Shown: positions 36,063 through 47,900 of the stretch, in pieces
How positions within the stretch are numbered: position 1 is the stretch's first letter
Layout: every line of letters begins with the position of its first letter
NCBI GenBank assembly: GCA_029721515.1
Contig: CM056563.1
Location: forward strand, 5,895,454 to 5,959,453
Source: Synanceia verrucosa
Lineage: Eukaryota; Chordata; Actinopteri; Perciformes; Synanceiidae
Length of the DNA: 64,000 bases
Direction: 5' to 3'
Translations under genes and position numbers: made by a program
Notes under the pieces: generated by a model
The model's input: the letters and a program-made list of their open reading frames with translations, nothing else
The model's database searches: none
What the model was told of the DNA's origin: nothing

Positions 36063-38145
36063 AACTTCTCCTGAACAGATTCACCAGGGCCGAAATCAAG
36101 AACTGTTTATCCTAGGACCAATCCCAGTGTCCACACTGTCCAACAATTTGTATTATTGTGATGCCAAATACAGGGTTACCAGAGAAATATGTATCATAAA
36201 CAGGCAACAACAACTACCTAATCATACTGTTTTTGACAAGTGCGTAAATCAGTTTTTTGACAATTGGCTAAGTCCCAGACACACATTTGTAAACATGTTT
36301 TGTTGTCAAGGTAACATGCTTATCCAGTCATATTTATACCATGTGGAGCCCTTCAGCCTCTTTCACAGTAACTCACTCACAGAGTAAAGTCTCCATTTTA
36401 AAGTGCTGTTGATGTAGATATCTGCAGGAAGTAGAGACCATAGATACTGTCAGTAGCTGATCAGCTCAACTTAGCTTAGAACAAAGTCTGGAAGCAGGGG
36501 AAACGGCTAGCCTGGCACCAATGAATTTTGGAGCAGATAAAGTGAACAGGATGGGTGGCACGGTGGTGTAGTGGTTAGCACTGTCGCCTCACAGCAAGAA
36601 GGTACCGGGTTTGATTCCCGGCCCCGGGCCTTTCTGTGTGGAGTTTGCATGTTCTCCTCATGTCTGTGTGGGTTCTCTCTGGGTACTACGGCTTCCTCCC
36701 ACCATCCAAAAACATGCATGAGGATTAGGTTAATTGAAATTGACCGTAGGTGTGAATGTGAGTGTGAGTGGTTGTCTGTCTCTATGTGTCCTGTGATGAA
36801 CTGGACACTTGTCCAGGGTGTACCCTGCCTTTCACCATAAGACAGCTGGCTCCAGCCCCTTCCCCCCCGTCTCATGTTTACCCTGCAACCATCATAATAG
36901 GAGTTATTTTGGGAAATGAGTTGTTGATACCACTGTCTACTTCAGTATTCACATAAAGTTGGTGTCTATCAACTTCTTACCATGGAATTATAATGTTTTG
37001 ATATTGACAGATCCATGTTGTATTTTTAGTGTGACTTCCTGGCTGCAGTCAGTGCACATGGTTTGATGTGGTCTTCTTCTCATGACAGAACACCAATGGA
37101 GTGAACTTCTATAACATCCTCACCCAGGAGCCTGACGAGAAACGCACCTCTGCAACAGGAGAAGACTTCATCAGTAAGACGATGTGAAGAGTCAGCAATT
37201 TAAAATAATAATAATAATAATAATAATAAATACACTAAAAACAGGAACAGCTGATTGGTTTGATGCTGGGAATGGAATAGTTCATTACCCAAGACCAAAT
37301 GTGGAAAGAGCTTTTAGGCTTTGTTCACTTTGAGCTGCAACCACTGCTCTGTTCCCATCAGCCCTGCAGGCCCGGCGTCGTCTTCACCCCCTCCAAGGCC
37401 AATCACTGAGCGAGCTCATGAATGGACCAATCAGGAAGAAACTGGGCATCATCCCCCAGAACGTCACCTGGGGAGGTACTGTAGCTCCATAGTGGACTGT
37501 CCCTAGAAATCTTTTTTCTCTTCATCGGGTTGTCCCTCTCCTGCTTGTGTCCAGGCCAGTCAGAGGAGGTGTTCACCTCCATGGCAGGAGACTTCATGAG
37601 GCCTGTGGTGGATGTAGTCGACTACCTGCTGGCCGCTGGAATCAACGTCACCGTCTACAATGGACAGCTGGATCTCATAGTGGACACCATGGGTAGCTGT
37701 TCTCAGTGTGTTGGCTTGTGTTCAGCTCGAGCTGCAGTGGTGGGTGAACCCATGCTGATCTTTGATTGATCTGTGACAGGTCAGGAGCTGTGGGTGAAGA
37801 GGCTGAAGTGGGCGGGGCTGCCTGGGTTCAACAAGCTGAGGTGGACCCCGCTGCAGGACCCTACCACTCCAGACATCACTGGAGCCTTCTGCAAGATTTA
37901 CAAGAACTTTTCCTTCTATTGGATCCTCAAAGCAGGTCACATGGTAAGACAGATAAAACACCCCTCATATTCCACACAGGAACGTTCATCCTACTTAATG
38001 TGTCATTTGATACCTCCCCATATCAGAGAAAGTAGCATAAACTGTAAAAGAATTAATGCAGAACTTGTGTTTCTGTTGTCAGATTCCTTCAGACCAGGGA
38101 CCTATGGCCCTGCAGATGATGAAGATGATCACCCAGCAGGATTGA
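30571..38145 (+). CDS. scpep1: Retinoid-inducible serine carboxypeptidase (S10)
   Basis: Secretory/lysosomal serine carboxypeptidase of peptidase family S10. Thirteen exons join in frame to 441 aa (human 452): 30571-30631, 30853-30992, 32318-32407, 33067-33222, 35088-35162, 35377-35449, 35699-35736, 35809-35937, 37089-37173, 37362-37475, 37555-37692, 37780-37943, 38083-38145. A hydrophobic N-terminus (about residues 1-20) is a signal peptide. Family landmarks in order: MWLQGGPGGSGSGFGNFEEI, VDNPVGTGFSY, nucleophile Ser159 in FSESYGGK, ALGDSWISP, Asp360 in YNGQLDLIVDT and His420 in AGHMIPSDQG, so the catalytic triad is complete. The start is the first Met of exon 1, followed directly by the signal peptide. 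A (TG)n tract abuts the exon 4 acceptor. It faces engase tail-to-tail. Confidence 0.96.
32936..33057. repeat. (TG)n/(CG)-interrupted microsatellite at the scpep1 exon 4 acceptor
   Basis: About 120 bp of alternating purine-pyrimidine sequence (TG with GC-rich interruptions). It ends about 9 nt before the exon at 33067 (only CTCTTCCAG intervenes). It also explains the poly-Cys/Val open frames here. Confidence 0.97.
33450..33830 (+). mobile_element. hAT-like (Charlie/Zaphod-type) transposon remnant
   Basis: GGGCAAACTACGGTCCACGG followed by GGCCATATATGGCC and TTTTTAATCCGGCCCGC is the familiar terminus of vertebrate hAT elements (recalled, not searched). The downstream phrase CTTCTCCTGTAATTCAGCAA (about 33709) recurs at about 46708. 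It lies in scpep1 intron 4. Confidence 0.55.
34331..34946 (+). repeat. Dispersed repeat related to 45391-45790
   Basis: It opens with TTTTCACCAGGGTTTGTTTA and GTTGGTTAGCAAAAT and closes with GCCTTGGTGGAGGTCTGCA and GAGTGCTTTTCTAGTTG. The same end text occurs inverted at 45391-45425, and the GGCCTAACTGATTAATTTTT phrase also recurs there. It lies in scpep1 intron 4. Confidence 0.7.
36548..36880 (+). repeat. tRNA-derived SINE-like repeat, fullest copy
   Basis: GGCACGGTGGTGTAGTGGTT acts as an A box and GGTTTGATTCC (36608-36618) as a B box of a tRNA-type polymerase III promoter. The body follows, with TTGCATGTTCTCC, CCTCCCACCATCCAAAAACA, GTCCAGGGTGTACCCTGCCT and AGACAGCTGGCTCCAGCCCC. Shorter inverted copies are at 1855, 22590/23172 and 26350. 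It lies in scpep1 intron 8. Confidence 0.8.
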
Positions 38146-38996
38146 TCCATTGCTCTAGTGCCCGCTGGAATGGCTCTGACAATCACAGTGATCACATGAC
38201 CTTTTTATAATCTACTCTCTGCTAAACCAAATCAAGAGTTTTTCTTTTGTAAATTCTTTTTTTCCTGGTACATTGTCTCAGTTTAATAAATGTTTTTTTC
38301 TACACTAATGACACTGTTCTATGATAATGATTCTTTAGAGAGGTCGATGCAGAATTTTATGTCTGGTGGTCTGTTCCTGGTCTGCAGTGGTCAGGATCTA
38401 TCAAAAGTGGTCCAAGGAAGGACCAGTGGAGAACCAGAGACAGGGTCATGACAGGACAAGGATCATTGATGCAGGTGGAGAGTGAAGGCTGGTCCTGGTG
38501 GTCTGATCCAACAGAGCAGAGAAGTTAATGGTGCTGAAGATAGAAAGGAGTCACATACCACAGAAAAAACCCTCAGGAGTCAGAGGTCAGACCAACACAA
38601 TATTGAGCAGGTGATCATAATGTTATGCATGATAGCGTATTTCATATCATTGGTGATAAAGCACATGTATAGCATTGATAAAATAGTTAATAATAAAAAC
38701 AAAATTCACACATAATGATTGGAATGAGAAGAAATAAGAGATATTTAGAGTAACCACTGCATGGTTGAGAAACCTGAGATGTGACATGATTAGGCCTGGA
38801 TATGCTTCATCTGACACCATAATGACTAGGTCATCATTCATCTATGTAGATAGTTCATCCTTTACAGCAGGACTGAATCATTTCCATCATGGCACCACAG
38901 AGACTTCAGTCTTTCTGCTCAGTTCGGAGGCTATTTGAAGATCGGAGCCATGACTGCAGCACCATTTAGTAAAGAGTCAAGGAGGGTAGTGTCAAA
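38146..38996. other. Tail-to-tail gap between scpep1 and engase
   Basis: It contains the scpep1 3'UTR and presumably that of engase. No third gene was recognised. AT-rich, with short open frames only. A distinct AATAAA for engase on the minus strand was not found; the TTTAAT at 38282-38287 would be an ATTAAA variant overlapping the scpep1 signal. Confidence 0.5.
38285..38290 (+). terminator. scpep1: Polyadenylation signal of scpep1
   Basis: AATAAA about 140 nt after the scpep1 stop codon, followed by a T-rich stretch. Confidence 0.75.
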
Positions 38997-41900
38997 TCAT
39001 TGTGTCAAATTCTCCGCGTAGCTGAGGCTTCTTCTTCCCCAGTGGCTCTCTGGGATCGGGAAGCCCTTCTTGATCACTGGCTCCACCACCAGCTCCATCA
39101 GGCCTGGTGGTTCAGGCACCGTCAGCTCTGTTACTCTGAAAAGATTAGAAAAGGCCCGCCCCACCAGGACCAGTTGACCTGGGGGGATTCTGGGATCAGG
39201 TCCTCTCAGCTGTCGCCAGTACACCCTGAAGTGACGTACGTGCTCCGCCTGGTAGGCCCAGTGCAGCGTGCCGTTGAATTTCAGACAGGGAGAGGTCGAT
39301 TCTGGAGAAGAGCCAGCACCACGCAGCCACACCACGTCATAAATACACAAGCCCTGAACCAGGTCAGGAGGGACCTGCAGACTGGCTGCATCCAAGATCT
39401 TAATATGAGAGAGAGAGACAACATAATGAATATAATTTACACTAACATGACAAATAGACTAAAATAAATATGGTTTCCAAAAGAACTGGTGCCACTAAAG
39501 GCTTCTGTGTTCATGTTACATGTCAAAGACTCCATGTATCGACTGAAATGAGCATGCTAAAAGGCTGTGGTGAAACATATTTTAGCATCCCAAAAGAAAT
39601 GAGCATTGTAAGTCTGACGGTACGCTATATGTAGAATATATTCTCCAGCTTTCTTTTAGGCCCTGGGCTGGGTCTACAGCAATGCACTGCTTTGCCTCCT
39701 TATTGGGCCCCTTCCTTGAACCGGGGCGTGCCGATCATCATCTACTGTGGTTAATACACTGACTGGATAAGAAGCATATGTGCCAGTTGATGTTAAAACT
39801 AGGGGTGGGAATCTCTTGGCACCTCACAATTTGATTCTAAACCCATTATTGATGCAAAATTTGGTATATTTCCATGCATGAGTTTAATTTTTTAAATATG
39901 AATGAATGAGTTACCTCCTCTAATATTTTATTAGAGAAAAGACTTTCAATGAACAGTCAATAATAAATGCAGCTTGCATTCAAACACAGTATGGAAGTAG
40001 ATGGAAAAAATAAACTTTTTTTCCTTTTCTAATTTTTCATTTTTGTTTTTTTTTGTTTGGTTTTTTTTTTTCAAATTTTGCAATGCATTCAGTCATCTGT
40101 TTGACCCTATCAGAGTTCAGTGGCAACAGGAATAGGTCTCTCTTCTCCCAATTCCAAGTCGTATTGTGAAGTGAAATGTGGTTTCTCAGATTTGTAGCAT
40201 TTAATTTGCCCCACACCTTCCTCTTGACCTCATAAAGTCCAAAATGCTGCCATACAGCAGCTTTTAACAAAGCCATTACGGGTCGTAAATGTTTGTCAAT
40301 CACCATCTCAGCTGAAACTTTGTCAACAACTCTCACATGAGTTTGGTGCTCATGTGTTTAGAGCAGAGAACCAGAAATGGGTTAATATTTAAAATTCAGA
40401 TTATTAACTCATCTGCACCATTCTAGAGAAAATTTGCATCGAAGTATCAATCTTTTTTCCCCAGCCCTTGTTAAAACAGCTGAACACTTAAAAGTCCACA
40501 GGCTGCGACCATCTCACCATGAGCTCTCCCACCCTGCAGCTGAAAGGCGTGTCCTGAGGCTGTCCAACCCGATGGATGCTGAGACAGACCTCTCTGAGAG
40601 CGCAGCCACGAAGCTCCAGCTGTGAACACCTGCCCACAGTGACATGAAGGCAACACAAGGCGTCATCATGAAATCCACTCACTTCAGTTGTCACTGAGCT
40701 GTTTGAGGGCCTTACCCCACAGTCCAGCCGCCTGGGCTGGAGTTAGCACACAGCTGAGAGAACTGCCTCACCAGCTCCAGCCTGCTATCCTGAAGCACAG
40801 GAGACGAGCTGGCAGCTGCAGAAACACATTAATGTCATTAATGTCTGTCAGGACATGAAGACACAGAGCTGAAGAGCAGCAGGACAACGCTTTATAAGAA
40901 CCATCATTTTAAAAGATCAACTAGTATGGTTAAAGGGGAAGTGACATTTTTTTTTTTTTTTACAAATTGGACCTTATTTCTGGAACAAGATACTGTCATT
41001 AACTCAGCCATATCACTATGGAGTCATTTGGAGTATTTCTGGTGATATTTGGATATGATGATATCCATTTAACAGGAGTGAATGGGGCACTGAAATGCAG
41101 CCAATAAATTACATAAACTTGACCATTTTTTTCAAATAACAGGTGTTTAATAAGACTACACTATTACTATTCTCATTTGAGTCTGGAGTTGTCAGTAACT
41201 TGAGAAAATTCAATCAGTAAACAGACTCTACTTCCTGTGTATCATAGTTTACTAAGGACACCTAGTGCCCACCTATAGGTGCTTTTCCACTACACAGTAA
41301 TGGCACGGTATGGCCCAGTTTCGGTGCTTTTCTATTACAACTGAGTGCCTCATAGTACCTCCTCGGCATGGGTGGGGTCGGCTTTTATAGTCCAGTCGGA
41401 TGTCGCCCATCCAATCATGACACTCATTGGCCAATCAGTGGAAGGCATTCGGCTGACGTCACGCTTTAGTATTGCTTCAGCTTGCTTGGAACCAAGGCTG
41501 AGGAGGTACAAAAAAGTACTACTAGCTACTAGTGGAAAAGCACCACAACCGTGTAGAGCCGTGCCATAGCGCACCTGTGGAAAAGCACCATGTGTCCTTC
41601 ACAGTGCCTGAACTAAAATACTTATTTGTGATGTTGTCACATACGCATACATGCTTTGTTTTAGTTCAGGCACTGTGAAGGACACATAGGTGGGCAAGTT
41701 ACGGACAACTCTTGACTGAAATGAGAATAGTAATAGTGTAGCCCATCTTATTAAATGTTTGGAGTCAGAAATACTCCCAGTGACTCCAAAGTGAAATGAG
41801 TAAATGACAGTATTTTATCCCAGAAATAAGCTCCAATTTTTAAAAAACAGCACTTCCCCTTTAATGAGATGAATTATTCTAAATAAGCCGATTTAGACTG

Positions 41901-44900
41901 TGAAAAACTCGCTTGTGACATCCTGGACATCCACTTGTGTGCAAAGATTGATGTCTGTCTTGAGCTCCAGGGAAACTCTGATTCCAGCAGACAGCTTGTA
42001 GATGAGGGTCACCAGTGTCTTGGATGTCAGTGGGACATGGAGGGAGAAGATCCTGAGGGAGGGACAACAGAGAAGTGTGTGAACATGTGGCCTTCACAGG
42101 AAAATAAAGCTAAAGGTGAGTAACACATCACACACACTTGGCACAAACTGGAGATGTGTGAGTGGCAGGGATGAGTCCGTCCAGCAGCAGAGAGCAGCCT
42201 CCGTTCCAGGCGTCCTCTGGGGAGCCCCGACTGCTCAGCCAGCCCTGACCCTGCAGCTCCTCATGGTAGTACAAGGGCTGGATGTCCTGGGCTGTCAGGT
42301 TGAACCAGCTCCTGCTGGACTCAAGCTGCACAAGACAAAACAAGACTGCAGAGGTTATGTAACACTTTTCACTAGACAAACAGTATATCTCGCAGCTGCC
42401 AAGAGATGAAATGTGATGATCAACCCTAAAATGAAATGAAAGCCAGTGATGAGTGTGATGTGATCAATGCTTGTAGCAGGCAGCTACTTTCAGCTGCAGT
42501 TTCCATCCATGTCTGTACAAAATGTCATCATTTTATTAAGCACACAAATGTTTGACTTATGGCCAAAACGTATTTTGTGAGGTCACAGTAAATTTTGACC
42601 ACCAAAGCCAAATTAGTACATCCTTGAATCTAAGTCATAGACTGTGTGTCAGAAGTGTCATCTACTGGTTTGTGGATTGCCATTTTTTTAGCCGTATTAC
42701 GTCTTTTGAGATGTGTAATATCTCTTTCTCTCTTCTTTCCTTTTATTTCTTTATTTATGTGTGCCTTTAAGCCAGGTGACTCAACAAAATTTCGTTATGC
42801 ATGCATAATGACAATAAAGACTCTTGAATCTTGATTTTTGCTGTTGGTATCCCTCCAGGAGAAGGTGGAGCTCAGTATAAACAAACACTAAATCATTTTT
42901 AAGCAATGAAAAAGGTTATAATTAACTTAACGAACTAAAAACACTGTCAAAGGCTTTAAGTTCTAGAAACAAAACTGGGACAAATTTATGGTCTATTTGA
43001 CTCTAAATAGACCATAGTTTATTAAATGATCGTCATGATGTATTGAAGAAACGAGAGACTGAGACCATAAACTCATTTACAATGCTTATTGACAGAATAA
43101 ATAAAGAGAGAAATAATTTTGAAGAAATCTTCTCAAGGATGAAAAATTAGAATTTAGTGACCAAAGGTCACTGTGACCTCACAAAACACCCAAAAAGCCC
43201 TTTTTGGTAGGGAACTGAAGTGATTATGTCACTCTCTTCAAAGCCACCAGACTCTATTCACAAAAAAAGTAATTTTACCTTACAGAGCACAGAAGTAGTT
43301 GCTCTGCCGGTGCAACCATTTGGTTTGTGTTATTGCGTAACCTTCAGATCCCAAATTAACATGGTGTAACTCTTGGGAGCGTGCTGACTGCCATCTAACT
43401 TAGTGCAGGTAACACTGACCATAAGGATTTATGTATGCTGGATATGTAGCAGCACCATCACAAACAAACCTATATCATGTCACGTGGGAAAACATTTTAG
43501 AGGGGATGGGTAAAATCGCATTTTGATACTAAAACATGCTACAAATATTTGGAATTTAACACATTAAGAATAGTACTGGGATGGTACAGAATGCCATAAA
43601 AAACTGAAAACAAATTAACAAATAGATGGAGATACATAGATAGACTGACTGCCTGTGAAAACTCCGAGCCATCTGGCTCTAGTTGCAGATCCGCCTCCTG
43701 TTGCCTACCTGTCCTCTCCAGTAGACAGCCTTCCCAAAACCCTGGCAGAAGGAGGAGACGAAGGGGAGCTGTGAGGCTGGCCGGTGAATGTACAGGTAGT
43801 CTGACAGAAGAGCCCAGAACCTGCAGTTTAAAACACATTTCTGCTTACTGACACATGCTGATGTCACAGGTTACTGTTAATGTTGGGATGGTCTCACTTG
43901 TCCTGGTTCTTGCAGAACTCAGTCTTGTCGTTGCTGGTCTCGTACACCCAGCCTGGAGCAAAGATGGCTGTGGAGAAGTTATGCTTCCGGATGATTTCCA
44001 GCGACTGTCGACCAGAAGGTGCACACAAACAATGATGTGCTTATAATGATCAGCGCTTCTTCATGAGCGGACACTTCAGTTCCCCACTGTGTACCTTATT
44101 AGTTTCCAGCATTCCTCCCACCACCGCGCCCCGGGCGAACACGTCCACCCCGATGTAGACGTCGGCCTGGCGGCCCTGGATCCCACTGTACTCCTCCATC
44201 CACTCCAGGTTCTGCTCTGTCCAGTTGTAATTGGTGAAGAACCCATCACAAGCGTCAAAAAACATCCTGTGTGAAGAGGTAAGGTGTTGGACAAAGTTTT
44301 GTTTCTTTAGCTCTGCTCCTAATTTGAATGTCTCTACCTGTTGGATTGGTTGAGTTCATTTTGCCACTTTAGCTGTCCGTCCTCAATCACACTGTCGTAC
44401 CACAGGACCAGGCTGCCGGCCACTCGCTCGTGCATCTGGTCTGTCAGGTAGCGCAGGAACAAAGGTGTGTTCTTCACCGCAACCTCCTGCAAGCAGAGCA
44501 GCACACTGTCAGCATGAAGAGAAGCTCACCACAACATGTGTGATTTTTACTGTGTTCAACATCTGAATTTAGCGTGTTAGCATGCCAACATTCGATAATC
44601 ATCGGTAAACACACACTAGAGCTGAGGCTGATGGGAACGTCATTAGAAGTACTGGACATGTTTGAACGTAGTTCTTCAGCTTGTTTTAAAAAGGAAGTGA
44701 CTCCCAAACTGGGGGACGGGACCCCTAAGGTGGGCACAGACTCAAAAAAGTAGGGGCACGGTGAGGCTACATATCAGTGATGCATGCTTCCACACTCACC
44801 TGGGGGAGTTTATATTGGATATCAGTCTGATATCAGCAAAAAAAAATGAGTGTCAGTTTATATCGTCCTGCATCTAAAATCTCTGATAGCATCAGTCCAT

Positions 44901-47900
44901 TCCAGACTCCAGTCCAGCTCTTCTATCCAGCAACAGAGCCCAGTGATCACAACAACAGCTAAGGTGCTAACAAAGTAGAAGGAGGAGGAGTGATGTCGGC
45001 CCTGTGGCAGCATTTTTAGTTAAAGTCTGAAAAAGATGTTGAAACTGAGAGTGAAACTGGTCATGAACAAGTTTCCTGTGGAGGAACAAACCAGGAAGTT
45101 TAATACGACCAACCTCATCGACATTTGAAGCAGCATCACTAAAAACAGTGTGAGGTTTTTCAGGGTCTTTTAATTTTTTTTTTTTTTTATTCTATTCAAT
45201 AGAATATGTTTAAGTTAAACTAGTGGTTATTTTTGCCCTTTAAAAATATATTTTAAATTATATTATTTTAATTATATTTAAAATAGATTTTTAGTTTTTT
45301 TTTTAGTCTTTTATTTTATTTTTATTTAATTACAAAATATTCTTCTGTTTAAGGTTGAACTGATCCATCCATCCATTGGTTAATAACTAGAAAAGCACTC
45401 AGAGAGCGCAGACCTCCGCCAAGGCGGCGGTGACTCTTTTTTATTTATTTAAAGTTACCCCACCACCAAGGAGGTTATGTTTTCACCGGGGCTTGCTTGC
45501 TTGTTTGTTTGTTTGTTGGCTTGCAAAGTAATTCAAAAATTTATGGACAGTTTTTGACGAAATTTTCAGGGTTGGCAGGAAGTAGCCTAACTTAAAACTG
45601 ATTAATTTTTGGTGGTGCCATTGAATCGGATCTGATCACCAAAAATGAATCAGATTTAAGTTAGGCCACTTCAGACCAACCCTGAATATTTAGTCAAAAT
45701 CTGTCCATAACTTTTTGAGTTAATTTGCAAACCAACATACAAATACTCTTACCCTGGTGAAAACATAACCTCCTTGGCGGAGGTAATAAATAAGTCAGTT
45801 TTTCTCAGACCTGCTGTTGCTGACTACTGTTCTGATTCAGTAATATTACTTGATCAAACCTTTCCTAACATTCCATACTACACAATAAGTAATAAAAGTA
45901 TGTTTGATTCATGCTGATATCGGACTGGATTGATATCGGTATCAGCCAATACTCAAGGCTGCAAAATCTGTATCGTATTGGAAGTCAAAACGTTGTGCTG
46001 GGACGCCCCTAAGGAGAACCATGAGATATAATATTGTAACCACCCAGATATAATATTGCCCTTCTGTGGTGCCATAGTTCCAACGACAAACACACAACAA
46101 CAAACTCACAGTTTTTGGGGATCTTCAACATTCATGTGAGCTTTTGGTTCTCAGTGGAATCTGTATTGTTACTTATGACACTTTTCCACTACATGGCACA
46201 GCATGGTACGGCTCAGTTTTGTTGCTTTTCCATTACAACCGAGTACCTCATAATACCTCCTCCGTGAGGGCCGGGTCGTCATATGGCAGTGTGAAACTGC
46301 CATGACGTCATTTACATGCGACACAGTAAAAAACGGGAAGAAGAACAACAACAACACTACTATCAAAAACAATGGAGGACACCGAAGCGATCATGTATTT
46401 GTTGCGTGTTTGGCTTTTACAGTCTAGTCGGACGTCGCGCATCCAGTGACGCTTCCAATGATGATACTCGTTGGCCAATTAGTGGAAGGCAGTCAGCTGA
46501 CGTCGTGTTTTAGTATCACTTCGGCTCACTTGGAACTTTTTTCTCACTTGGAAAAAATTACCTAGTACCAGGTACCAGGTACTAGTGGAAAAGCACCACA
46601 ACCGTGTAGAGCCGTGCCATAGCGCACCTGTGGAAAAGTGCCATTAGTAATGTGATTAATTGCAAATTTGTGTGACGGTAAAAAATTAACCATCTTTTCT
46701 GAATCTGTCCGAGCTTCTCCTGTAATTCAGCAAACAAATAATCCACCAAAGAGCATCATTAAAGTATTCATTTGTAACGTGAAATGGACAAAAAGGAAAC
46801 GAAAAAGACACATTCTTTTATTAACCACAGCGCTAATTAGAATTTTTAACTTTCTATGTATTTTGATTTAGAACGTCAATATTATATCAAAGTATCTCAC
46901 TGCATGACTTTCCTCATAGGCACACTATGGCCATCATGTGTGAAAATGCAGTATCTTACTCACACTGAGGGCGTTCTCTATGTTAATGAGCCAGCCGTCA
47001 AAGCCGTAACAGTGGCTGATCTGGACTAGTTTATCAGCCAGGGCTCGGTACGACTCCTCCTCTTTCAGGAAGGCCTCACACACAGCAGCTCCGTCGGTCC
47101 ACTCAGTGATGAACGTCCCTGGAAAACACACACATTTCAGACAACTGGAATAGTATTTGAAATTATGATACCTCATATGTGACCTTTCCACTCACCAAGA
47201 ACGACGACGCCGTGTTTATGTGCAGCATTGGTCCACACAGCAGGAGGAATAGTCACCAGGTTGTGTGTGAAGTAGTTGAAAATATCAATGTACTGCCAGT
47301 GGTAGAAGGCATATGGAGCCTCTGCATGAGTCCCCTGGGTAAAGCTCAACAACACAACACAGCATGACAGTGACAAGATACACTGAACCAGCAGCTAGTC
47401 CTGTACTGTGTAACAGCATGAGCTACAGCATTTATTTCCTGAGTTCAGAGTTAAAGTGGGGTGATTTCACTGAACTTGTAGTGCTCAACAACTTTCTCAA
47501 AGTGGTCCAGAGCCAGTGTTTGAATTACAGGGGAGCTAAGGGGAGCTAAAGGGGGCTAAGGAAAGCCAAAAGGGAGCTAACGGGAGCTAAATAAATCTAA
47601 GGGGAGTTAAGAGGTAAGGGGAGCTAAGTGGAGCTAAGGGGAGCTAAAGGGGGCTAAGGGAAGCCAAAGGGAGTGAACGGGAGCTAAAGGGAGCTAAATG
47701 GAGCTACGGGGAGTTAAGAGCTAAGGGGAGCTAAAGGAGGCTAAGGGGAGCTAATGGGAGCTAAAGGGGGCTACGGGGAGCTAAAGGGGGCTAAGGGGAG
47801 TTAAGAGGTAAGGGGAGCTAAGTGGAGCTAAGCAGAGCTAAAGGAAGCTAAGGGAGGTAAGGGGAGTTAAGAGCTAAGGGAAGATAAGGGGGGCTAAGGG

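Larger units (their letters stand above)
40930..41864. mobile_element. TTAA-flanked long-TIR element containing a nested MITE
   Basis: The left end TTAAAGGGGAAGTG and right end CACTTCCCCTTTAA are exact inverted repeats, with longer imperfect arms behind them (GACCTTATTTCTGG against CCAGAAATAAG; ACACTATTACTATTCTCATT against its complement near 41730). A second element occupies 41276-41590 inside it. The pair fills most of engase intron 11. Confidence 0.8.

Noticed and set aside
36548..36625. Candidate tRNA gene
   Set aside because: Good B box but no cloverleaf, and the same text recurs in four truncated copies, so it is a SINE-like repeat.
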